This document shows, one piece after another, positions 53,891 through 64,000 of a stretch of 64,000 bases of DNA (the first letter of the stretch is position 1; every line of letters starts with the position of its first letter). The position numbers and the translations under genes are program-made. Below the pieces are notes generated by a model, which was given only the letters and a program-made list of their open reading frames with translations, was not told the origin of the DNA and made no database searches. The stretch comes from Prionace glauca (lineage: Eukaryota > Chordata > Chondrichthyes > Carcharhiniformes > Carcharhinidae), in contig CM075760.1 in the NCBI GenBank assembly GCA_037974335.1, forward strand, positions 60,084,515 to 60,148,514. The letters are read 5' to 3'.

Positions 53891-56800
53891 GGCATCTGTT
53901 TCGCGTCGTGCCAAAGAGCACGGTTTCACTGCCATCTCCTGGACATCCTTTGCTATTGCAGATGTTGTGAAATGCAGATTTTAGTTGCTGTTTTTTGCTC
54001 TTTTGTTTGCTCGATACCCAAATGGTAAGGTCAGCATATCTTGACAATCGCTAATGCTCTCAATTCATTGGTTTTGTAGACCATCAGAGAAGGCACACAA
54101 CCGCCAAGTACGTGTGGGCCTGGAGTCACCCTTGGCCAAATTGGAAAGTGATGGAATATTTCCTTTCCTGCAGGGCATTAGAGAATCTGATATATTTCTT
54201 GTGAGGGCTGCAATTACGGAAACAAGATTTAAATTCAAAATTGTAACTGCATTTTAAAACCCACATTCTGTTGCAGTTGGATTTGAAAATATATCTTGAG
54301 AAAATTTCCTCCCCTCAGAATTACTGTCCCAGTGATATTACCACTCTGCCACCGTCTCCCCTTTCAACATTGATAGAGTACTTATAGCAGAGAAGAAGGG
54401 AATTTTGAAGCGCAATGCATGTGTTGGCACTCTATGCACATATGTATGCACATTTTCACACTAATCCCTCAGCGTCCACACCCACTTTCATAGCGTTTTC
54501 ATCATTTCCATTTGCCCGGGGTGCCTGGGCCCTTGGTTAAGCTGGTTACTTTTCCAAGACAGCGGGAAGTGTAGACGGAGTCAATAGATGGAACGTTGAT
54601 TTGCGTGATGAACTAGGCTCCGTTCACAACCTTGATAGTTATCCATAAACAGGAACTGTCACATCAAGTCAGTGATGTACATGTGAGTCCAGAGCCACAG
54701 AAAGCACGTTGACTCTTAGCTTCCCTCCACAATGACCTAGCATGCCACTCGGATCAAATTCAATTGACGATAGAGATCAAATACTAGTCTTGCCAGCAAT
54801 GTCCAAATGAAGAATAACAAATAAGTCATTATTAGTTCGCAACAGTAAAATTTGAGGTACATCACTCAGGAGGACAACAGATATTTATAACTGGTTAAGG
54901 ATGCTGCCTAATAATGGTCTAAGGATGAGAAGCGGTGAACTGTAGTTTCCCTTCATTCTCTATCAGTCTGTAATTCCACAGATTCGAGAATCTTCTGCAG
55001 AAGCAGGACTACAGATCCCCGGCCCAGCACATTGCTGATGTAACCAATTCCGAATAGTGAACATCGGTGGCAACCTCTCAAATAATGTAGGACAGGTAAG
55101 GCACATCAGAGGCTGAGCAGTGAAATGAGGCTGCGGGTGTCGCTGCCACGGGCAATGGCTCCACAAGGTTGTTTCAATAATATCCACTTGGGAGCTGCGA
55201 GAAACATGTGACGATAGCGCCCTCTGACGGTGAGTAAGGGAACTGTACACTGTCCCCGATCGCCAATAAAGTCCAAGATCATCAATGGGGAATTTCCAGG
55301 GTCTTCTTCTGAAAGTTGTGTTTCAAACTATTCAGCACTGCAAATAGACGAATGGAAATACGAGTCAGTTGGGAGAAAATGCATTTCCCTTTATTTATGA
55401 ACCTAATTACAATTTGTTCGTATCTTTTTTATTTTGCATTTTGAAATCTTTATTTCTCACTTTCTTGCATTTCTCCTTCCTCACATTTGTAATCTTCTGT
55501 CCACTGTACAAAATCGTAAAGATATTATTCGCAAAGTGAGTTGCATGATTTTCGCAGCAAGCGAATCGAAAGGTGATATATTTCCAAGTCAGGATGTTGT
55601 GTGACCTGGAGATGAACTTGCAGATGATGATATCGCAATGTGTCTGCTGCCCCTGTCCTTCCAGATATTAGAGACTTTGGGATCGGAAGGTGCAATGAAA
55701 GGACGCTTACCCCGTTTTTTAAAAAAACAAATAGATGTAATTGCGGACATCAATTTCCAGAGGAAGCCTGTGGTTCTGCTGGTTAATTATTACGCTTCTC
55801 TGAACATTGCTTTTTATATAATAAATAGCCAATAAATATTTCTAATTATCAAATCACCTCATGATGACTCAGTCCGTGGGCTGAACACACATTCCCATTC
55901 TGCTCAAATCCATCAAACAGATATTCCGCTTTCCCCCTACCATTTAGTTCATTTACACTGTGTTGTTTATCGACTTCCCACACTGGTCTCTTCAAATCCC
56001 GCAGGATCCAATGGCAGCCCTCAGCGACTGCAGGGAATTCTCATCGTTATAGAATAGCTTTTTAAAATTAGAACCCCCAGAAGAAGTACTGGAAAATGTA
56101 GTTTCACTTCTCTACCCAATTTTACAGGGAAATCATTCAATTTTACGGGGTCATGGTTCAGTTTGATTGCATTCCAATTCGCTGCAGTGAGATGAACAAA
56201 TTCACTTTGTTCCTTTCGCCCTCCGCCAGGAGGATTCATTGGAGATAAAGGAGTTGCGAGATCATTGGCTGACTTGAAGAACGAAGGAGCTTGAAGCCGA
56301 TTGGGTGTCATCTGATAACGTTGCCATTGATCTCAGATGTAGAGATTATGCAGTGAAAAAAATACTGGTTTATGTTCTTCCAGGGCCGTTAATTGAGATG
56401 GGCCGAAGGCCACTCAGTCTGAGCCAGCAATTCCTGAACGAAACATTGAATGTGTCAAAGTCTGCTGTGGTTATGAATACTTGGAATGCTCAATAATAAT
56501 TTCAACACAGAGTCACCTCATTTAAAAAGGCTGCAATAATCCAACAGGACCACGCACCACCTCCTGAACCAGTCGCTGATCAGCCATGCTAAACTCTCCC
56601 TCAGTGAACTCGAACAGGCGCCGGAATGTGGCGACTAGGGGATTTTCATATTAACTTCATTGCAGTGTTAATATAGGGCCTACTTGCTACACTAATGAAT
56701 AGACTTAAACACTGAACTTCTGATCTAACCAATGACAGAAATCGGCCACCGGCAGCAATGTCTACAAACACACAATGGTGTTACAGTGAGAGCAGCAAAA

Positions 56801-57838
56801 GGAAACTCAGGCCGGGGTCACCGCAGACTCAAAGCTGATGGAAGTGCGGAGTTCTCAGCGTCAGTCGCAGGTGATGGAGAGGAAACAGCGACAGCTGAAC
56901 CTGCAGCAGTCTGTGACTATCCTGTGCCTGCTACTGCTCAAGTGACTGAGAAAGAAATAGTGACTGAAGGGTGCGAATGGATCAGAAACAATTTCCCCTC
57001 CCTGCGTCTCCATGGAAGATCTTTCCCATTTGCTCTTTTCACCCCTCATTCCACGTTTTGTTTTCCGTTCTGAAGGTCTGGCAATGCTTTTTTGAAATTT
57101 ACTATTGAATGTTCTTCCCTTATAATTTGCGGTGCTTTACTCCAGATGGTAACAAATATCAATGCAATAAATAATATTTATCTATCGCTGTCCACTGTTC
57201 TGTGAAAGTGGGATAAATGTTTGTTTATTTATCAAACAGTTACATCGCAGTCTTTGTTCATTGAAATTAACAGCGAACCGGTCTGAGAAATCTTGGGAGA
57301 TATTTCAATGTCTGGGCCTCCATCTCTTCATTAAAGTTCCCGTAACTTACCCGGAATAATGCTGTGTATAGATAGGTACAGCAAGCTTTCAAATATGGAG
57401 TGGCTGTCCCTTAAAATCACTGACTGTCCTTCCAGGGCCTTCACCGCCGATAGATTTGGGAGACTCAGTGTGCGTCACTCGGCCCTGCAGCCAAAGGTAG
57501 AATGTATCATAGACTGGAATGGGGTTTATCTCAAGAAATAGACAAAGATCCTTCGAATATTGATTCACCGAATAGCATGATGATTTCAATCTGGAAGCAC
57601 GATGGAACACGTGCTCCCCGGGTGACATTTCCACGGAAAATAGTCGAATTTAAGTGTTCTTCTCTTTTGATATTAAAGAGTAACTCCAAATCGGGAAGAG
57701 GTCTCACTGATCGGGTGATTATGGTGCGTATCCAAGGGAGAGATTGATTATAGTCCCAGCTCCCTTCACAGGCTGTACGCGTTGCGGGTGATCGCGACAG
57801 GTTTTTGTACGGCCCTGTACGGTCTTTGCTACACTGTG

Positions 57839-58336
57839 CCTCCATTGCACAGAAATAGGTGGCAGTGTCTGTCAGTCGAGTTTCACTAACATTCAGAACG
57901 CTGTGTTTCTGTGAGAAACTGTATCGAGCCGTGATCCTGCCCTGATCGCTGGTACCACTCACCAGGTGCTGCAGGGTTCTGTCTGGATTTTGTCTGTACC
58001 ATCGCAGGATCTGTACAGCTACTGTGGTTGAACAGTTCAACGATGCTGTGTCTCCCTCGGTAACAACCACTGACTCCGGAGACTGTGATAGCTCTTCACT
58101 GCCAACGGCATCTGCAATTGTACATTAGCAGTAATAACACAACGTACTATAATGCAGCACAATAAAGTATAATCGTATTCACAATTCGAGATAATACAAT
58201 AAAGCTGAGTACAATTTTACAGAACCTAACATTGCTGAGGTGTGAAACATTCCTGTCAGAAATAGTGACCGCACTTACACTGAGGGAATAGTAAGAAATC
58301 CAGGAAAATAATCATCAAAGTGAAGCTCAGAAGCAT
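57839..58336 (-). CDS. TCR alpha/delta V segment, intact (V5, right arm)
   Basis: Mirror copy of 25948-26432. The leader exon (58336-58279) encodes MLLSFTLMIIFLDFLLFPQ and has a GTAAGT donor. The V exon (58111-57839) follows a GCAG acceptor. From ESVVVTEGD through SLNCSTTVAVQILRWYRQNP to DTATYFCAME the protein equals the left copy. The changes noticed are one in the leader (S to L) and one near the exon start (A to V). The RSS is CACAGTG (57838-57832), 23-bp spacer, ACAAAAACC (57808-57800). It appears fully functional. Its orientation is opposite to the left copy, so with respect to one distant D/J cluster one of the two copies must join by inversion and the other by deletion. Confidence 0.93.
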
Positions 58337-58562
58337 GCTAGATTCTATCGACTTATGTGACGCAGTTGTCAGCAGATCCCAGGCTGAGAGAAGCTCTTGG
58401 GAAAGCAATGCTATTGGATATCAAACCGAGCCCCAAACCAGTACCACTGTGGCTGTTAGAACCTGGTCGCTGGCACTTGTGATCACAAAGTGAAGAAGTG
58501 AGGGAGCTCAGCGATTATAGTTTGGGGGAGGAGAATGGGCATGCACAAAGCATCCGGTAATG

Positions 58563-58732
58563 TGACGTCACAGCATCCGACATTCTGACGTCAGAACATT
58601 ATAACGTCACAGAATCCCTACAGTGGTCGCTGGGTCCTGTGAGCGCAAAGTGAATCAGTGAAGGAGCTTCGGTAATGATACTGTGGGGAAGGTGAGTGCG
58701 CATGCGACAGAACTTCCGGCATTGTGACGTCA
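58563..58732 (-). promoter_or_regulatory. cluster of three CRE sites upstream of V5 (right arm)
   Basis: TGACGTCA at 58563-58570, 58586-58593 and 58725-58732, in mirror order to the left arm. Conservation of three full sites in both arms fits a promoter role for the adjacent V. Confidence 0.6.
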
Positions 58733-58894
58733 CAGCATTATAACGTCATAGAATCCCTACAGTGCAGAATGAGATTCGGCCACTGAATCTGCAGCGACCA
58801 CAGTCCCACCCAGACCCTCCCCCCCTAACCTCATATATTTACCCCGCGAATCCCCCTGTCACGAGGGAGCAATTCAGCAGAGAACACAGCAGCT

Positions 58895-59110
58895 AATTCA
58901 GACTCAGCGTGTCATTTCCATCAGTAATATTGTAGTGTTCGGTAATTGTGATTGGTGAACAGATATCAAACAGGACATTCCTCCTGCTCTTCTTGGAAAC
59001 AGTGACCATGTGATGTGCCACCTCCAGCTGAGAAGGAACACGGTGCCCTCGATTGAACAGGTCACCGAGAGGCTGACACCTCTGACGGTGCAGCATTCAC
59101 TGAGCACTGC
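58895..59110 (-). pseudogene. possible V-like relic (right arm)
   Basis: Mirror of 25150-25395. It reads VSLSVTCSIEGTVFLLSWRW in one frame. No RSS and no YxC end. Low-confidence V fossil. Confidence 0.3.
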
Positions 59111-61001
59111 GCTGTTTCCTCGGGAAGTTGCCGGATTCTTATTCCTGCCAGACTGCCCTGTGTCCTCTGGCGCGGAAAGAATCTCTGAACCGACTGGAGA
59201 CAGAATCCGGGAAATCCTAGGCGACCACTCATTTACCCAATCCAGGAAAGAATCGGATTTAAATTTTAAAAAATGAAAATTAAATTAATTTTACTGGGCC
59301 CGTGGAAACGTGAGGGCAATGAATTTAATCTTTAGAAAGATATTTCAGTCGAAATCGGAAAGAAAGAATTTATTAATATTAATTTATTGATGCCTTTTAC
59401 AGCATTCAGATGTCCGAAAGTACTTTCTAACCCAAGGAAGCTCATTTCCGGTGTTGTCTCTGTGGTGATGTTAAAAACTTTATTAACACAGAAAACAGTG
59501 GGAATCTTTAATTCTGTGTCAGACAGGGTTGCCACAGTAACCCTGGGATAAAGAGATTGAGGAGTCCAGGTATTTTGCAGTTATTTTGAACTCACTCTCA
59601 CACACACACATGTACACGCACACAGTCCCCCCTCTGTCTCTCAATTTATGATTCATTGAGGAACCACTTCGATTAGAAACATTGTGCTGAACGTCTTATT
59701 CAGATTACTCAGTGACATTGAAATGCAATTATTTCTATAGTTCATTCGTTAAGTCTCCCTTCTCATCCTCCTGGTGCACACACTGAGGTTGCACTGGTTG
59801 ACCAGAGACTTATAATAGATTGGAGCCTGATTACACCAGACAAATTCCTGCAGTGGTTTCCATTAACCCGTGCAAGGTCGGTGACCTTTGAACTCACCGA
59901 CTCTTACCACCTGTCATTGGGCGTATTGCAAAAAAATTCCAAGCTGATAATCCACTTGTGTGACCGGCCCGGAAACACTGCTTCTGTAGTCATAAAACAC
60001 CGAAGTGAGGTTGGATCCCAGACCTTGTGGTCCAGAAGACATGTTTCTACGCCCGAGCATCTGAAATTCACATATAGACCCTTCCCCTAAACACTCTGTG
60101 GTTTGTGGTGTGAAGATATTTCCTGTAACTCCAGCTGTCACCTGTGACAAGGTGAACTCACTGTTCTCCACCTTTTAGTGAAAGATGAGGTCTTGGGATC
60201 TCATCTGTGAAAAAGCCACTCTCAACGTTGTTAACATTGCTGCGTGATATTGCGGGATTTTTGTGTAGCGGATTATTGTAGGTTTTACTACTTTTATGAT
60301 ACTGCGACTGCCTCTGATGCCTTTCTCATTATTTTGAATTTGTTGCATTTGATGTTTAGTATTGATACCAGAGCATTTGTGCCGTTTCCTGTTCAGGCGA
60401 GTAGACGGATTAATCTTGCTTTAATATGCCCACAAATCCACGACTGATAAGTCTGGATTGTTCATTTCGAAAGACGTGAACGCTCGCTAATAATCAGACA
60501 AATATACCAACGGAACAATGGTTGCATGGTCATCAGTAAATTCTGAATTCCGGGCCTCTTGAACATTAACTGAGTTACTGGATTAATCGTCTCGCGATAA
60601 TACCACAAGGCCGTTCTCTCTTTATTTATGATATCACCTGATTTTGATTCTGTCTATTACACTCGGTTCTTTTCAATATTGATCTCTGTTTCAACACTTT
60701 CCTCATTTTCTGTCCACTCCTTCTACGATGACTTAAATTTCCTCTGTCCTGTTTTCCAATGACTCAGTTTAGTTTACATGCTCCGTCTTTCCTCTTCGCC
60801 ATTTCTGTTTTCAACTCTCTTCATTTCTGACGGTGTTTTAATAATTAGATTCTATATTTTGTTTTCAGTTGCGTTCATTTCCTTTTTTGACTATTTTAAA
60901 ATACTCCCATCACTCCCTCCGCCGACATTGCAGACACACAGAGTGGCTCTCACAGTCGATGCCGGTTTTTGTATGGGACCCCCTGTGTTTGTTACACTGT
61001 G

Positions 61002-61334
61002 GCTCACGGCACAGAGATAGGTGGCGGTGTCTGTAACTCTGGCGTCTCTCACAGTCAGGGCACTGAATTTGTAGCCTTCCCCGATTGAGGCAGTGATCCT
61101 CTCGCTTTGATCGGTTTCTCTTCTGGCCGTCACCAGATGCTGGGGTGGCTGATTCGGGGACTGTCTGTACCAAGACAAGCTTCTAAACGCAGAGGTGATG
61201 GTGCAGTTGATGGATATGGTTTCCTCTTCGCTGACAACCTCCCACCGAGGGAGCTGCATCACCTCATCTGCTCCAGTCACTCCCGTGAAGATCAGAGTGA
61301 AAAGCAGCAAAGAGAATCTGTAAATTCGGAACAT
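61002..61334 (-). CDS. TCR V segment with leader in the same exon (V4, right arm)
   Basis: Mirror copy of 22944-23276. One frame runs from MFRIYRFSLLLFTLIFTGV through ADEVMQLPRWEVVSEEET, ISINCTITSAFRSLSWYRQ, ERITASIGEGYKFSALTVRD and DTATYLCAVS. No leader intron. The RSS is CACAGTG (61001-60995), a 22-bp spacer and ACAAAAACC (60972-60964). It appears functional. Aligned by eye with the left copy there are 11 base differences in 10 codons over the frame, and every one changes the amino acid. Six of the eleven fall in CDR1 and its edge (TTTAFTSWYWY versus ITSAFRSLSWY). Confidence 0.9.
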
Positions 61335-61987
61335 TTTTCAGATCATATGAAATTCCTGCTCAAGCAATTGTCCAAGGAGTTCAGTTTAGAATTAGGATAT
61401 GTGTATAATATTCACACGAAATAACAAGGAGCCAAAAACCAGCTCCAGTTGTAACTGTGGCGTCTCTCTGTCGAGCTGATGAAAGAAGCTGAGACTCGAG
61501 CTTTATCCGCTCACGGATGTCGATTCTACTGGAATCAGAGATGGAGAATTGAAACCGGAATAAATAAACCCCATCGGTAACCCCATGTTTCCGGTTACAA
61601 ATCTCGCCCCACGTGTCTAACTAGGAAACCATTCTCCCTATCAGAACACTGACTGAACCCAGCTCAGGGTGAATCCATTCACTGGCTGCCGGCTCACCAG
61701 CTACTAACCCCACAGCACCACCGCGGACACAGGGAAATGCAGTGAGAGCATCCCGAGGCAAAATATACAGGGTGAAGTTTAAAACGGATGTTTTCAAATA
61801 TACAATTCCTGTTTTACAGAACAGGCAAAGGAAATGCTCAACATTTGGGCTGTTTGGAGAATATTCATAACAAGTAATTGTGAACCGAACACATTTCATA
61901 TTTACTTTAATTTTACAAACGTGATTTAAAATGAAATTTTAAGTATTCAATCGGTCTGATTTATTTCTGTTTGAGCAGGTTTATCAG

Positions 61988-62294
61988 ATCTGAGTCATGG
62001 AGATTCTGTCACTCTGTCGCTATCCTCAGGATGAAAGACGAAAGAAGAAACATTGAGTTTAACCTGTACCTATGATATTACAATGATCAACCACATTTTA
62101 TCCTGATACCGGCAACACTCAGACGCACAGCGTCTATTTATATTGAGGGAAAATTCGGTATTTGTTGAAGATATAACAGATTTTGCTAAAAGCCGTTTTT
62201 CTGGAGAGCTTCAGACATTGAGTAAATTCACCAGTTTGACTGTCTCTAGTCTGCAGCTGACTGACGCTGCCGTGTATCACTGCGCTTTCAGTCT
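61988..62294 (+). pseudogene. TCR V pseudogene (V3, right arm)
   Basis: Mirror copy of the pseudogene at 21984-22290, with the same broken frames and the same decayed heptamer CATCGTC (62295-62301). The nonamer here is a full ACAAAAACT (62325-62333) after a 23-bp spacer. The end reads LQLTDAAVYHCAFS. It was inactive before the duplication. Confidence 0.8.
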
Positions 62295-63084
62295 CATCGT
62301 CATGGAAATCAGTCTGACTGATGTACAAAAACTGCCTTGAAACCGTGTCTGCTGTGGGTTGCACAGAATCGTGGGCAGATGCAGCCACAATGCAACTGTC
62401 AGCCGGGCAAGAATCCTCATTAACCTGGGATCAGCCTTCACCCAAGTTTTTCAGTCATGGTGCCTCTTTGAGTCTGTGAGATCACTCAGTGGTGATCGAT
62501 ATTCAAGGAAACACCTCGAGCCGGGCTGCTTTCAGCACCTCGATAGACACAGCAGCTGCAGATTCCGGCTTGCTCATAGTAACAAGAACATTCCAGCCTG
62601 AAGGAAACATTCTGTAGCTCACTGGTCATTAGGAGAATTCTATTCTCAATGTTTATTTTAGAGATCACAGTCACTTCCTTGTGAAATCTCTTCATTGTGG
62701 ATACACTTCCTCCGAAGCAGCAACACTTTCATCGGGCCAAATAAACACAGAAAATAGGTCGCCGGAAAATGGCTTGTAAACCTGATTGGGATTGAATTGC
62801 TGAATATTAGACAGACACGGGGACTGGATCAAATGGCAATTACTAAACTAAGTAGATCAAATAAATTTAAGAACATCAGCGATAGTCCAACTGCCAGTTG
62901 AAATAAACTAATACAATTTCTCAAATGTTCCTTATCTCTTGTCGAGGTTGTGTTTTGCTCTGATATTTTAGGAAGGCATCTGTGATTCTCTCTGTGGAGA
63001 GTGAATTATTCTTTCTGTTTATCGGTGCGAGAGCACCCTCTGGTGGTACCTTACTGTGAGGTTTTGTCCGGGAACGTCAGTGTG

Positions 63085-64000
63085 TCGCCAACAATCAGGA
63101 AATCAATGCTGATTTCAGCAATGATAGATTGTAATCTTGCCTCACCCCATCTACAACTTTGCAACGTGAATTTGTGTGTGTGTGTTTGTGCGGTGTGTTT
63201 GCATATGTTTGTATCTGCTTGTGTTTATGTATGTGTGTGTGTGTGCTTGTACTTGGGCGTGTTTCTTCATGTGCGTTTGTTTTGTGTGTTTTTCTGTATG
63301 TGCATGTGTGCGCTTGTACATTCGTTTGTGTGTACGTATGTGTGTGCGTGTTTGTGTTCATCCTATTGCGTCTGTTTTATGTTTCAGATGATATACAGTA
63401 GTTCTTATTCCATTTCCACGTTTTTACATCCAACATGTACCGTTGTTGCTTTTTTTATTTAGTGCTTCTGCCTGCCATCCTATCCTATCAGTGTGCCATT
63501 ATATCATTTTGTTATGTACCCTTTGCAGCGTTTATTGGCCTTGGTATTTCCTTACAACTTCTTTATGTTTTTTTCAGTTCAGGTGAAAGGTTATGTTAAC
63601 TTTTTTTTCTCATTCGACAGGTACGAGCAGTCATTCTGGTTATTTTCAGCATAATCTTGCCTCCGTTTTGTACACGCTAGAATTCAAACTTTATAATCTG
63701 TCAGATTTAATATTTTGTTCAGGGAGATGCGACAGCCAACAAATCATCAATTCCACTCCCACTCTCGAGTATATTTGTATAGTTTCTCATTTGGCAAGAA
63801 AACCGAGCTTTAGATTTGCTTCTGTTATTAATTTAGTATCCAGCTGGTTATTTAGATTGAAATTGACATCAACCCTGCGCGATCTCAGCCTCTCACCGTG
63901 CTTGGGAGATTGTGTGTGACAGTGTTTGTGTTTGAGTGTGTGTGCATTTGTGTAAGTCTCAGTGTTTTACGTTGTCTGCATGTCTGTGATTGCATGTCTG
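63085..64000. other. flank beyond the duplication, no gene recognised
   Basis: Unique sequence. A TG-rich simple repeat occupies 63172-63360, and T-rich DNA follows. No exon was seen. Confidence 0.5.
63172..63360 (+). repeat. TG-rich microsatellite
   Basis: Imperfect (TG)n / (TGTGTTTG)n run. Open frames through it are artefacts. Confidence 0.9.

Larger units (their letters stand above)
53891..63081 (-). repeat. right arm of the inverted duplication
   Basis: Reverse complement of 21112-30361. Content in mirrored order: SINE (54060-54370), repeat fragments (54690-54800 and 55560-55700), inverted SINE tail (56590-56700), V5 copy, CRE cluster, V-like relic, SINE fragment, V4 copy and V3 pseudogene copy. 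Inner homology ends near 53891. Outer homology can be followed to 63081, or to 63084 if the heptamer-like CACACTG is included. Confidence 0.93.

Overview
The window looks like a cartilaginous-fish (shark-type) genome segment from the T-cell receptor alpha/delta (TRA/TRD) variable region. Three lines of evidence support this. There are about a dozen immunoglobulin-type V segments, most followed by a recombination signal sequence (RSS) with a 23-bp spacer. There are NAR-TCR components, a receptor arrangement known from sharks. The interspersed repeats have elasmobranch-type SINE and LINE tails.

Layout. 0-0.6 kb: an intact V segment (-). 4.4-6.9 kb: an intact two-exon GPR139-like receptor gene (-). 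7-20 kb: repeats, two LINE copies and six tRNA genes (Thr, Phe, Arg, Gln, Asn, intron-containing Ile). 20.5-21.1 kb: a V pseudogene. 21.1-30.4 kb and 53.9-63.1 kb: the two arms of a ~9.2-kb inverted duplication. Each arm carries one V pseudogene, one intronless-leader V and one two-exon V with three CRE sites upstream. 30.9-34.3 kb: an intact NAR-TCR unit (+) made of a leader, a germline-fused V-D exon with a 12-RSS, a J with a 23-RSS, and a leaderless supporting TCR V (STV) with a 23-RSS. 35.5-40.8 kb: a decayed second NAR-TCR unit in opposite orientation. 42.9-45.1 kb: a second intact GPR139-like gene (+). 47.4-51.6 kb: two V pseudogenes, tRNA-Val and one intact V. 52.5-53.5 kb: a CR1 LINE (-). 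63.1-64 kb: mostly simple repeat.

Most unusual: the 23-RSS of the intact STV is the first unit of a 1-kb tandem array of 17 RSS copies with a 61-bp period. In the second unit, the NAR J segment has been enlarged by exactly seven extra 28-bp copies of its own core, and a frame that reaches the FR4-like end is still open. So both kinds of V(D)J recombination element have turned into minisatellites inside the NAR-TCR region. No retroviral or other capsid-bearing element was recognised.

How it should work. V segments with 23-RSSs rearrange to D/J segments outside the window. The NAR V-D joins its own J (12 to 23), and the rearranged NAR exon is spliced to the leaderless STV, which itself rearranges. 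The splice phases of the NAR J donor and the STV acceptor agree. The GPCR, tRNA and repeat content is interspersed and has no evident functional link to the receptor genes.
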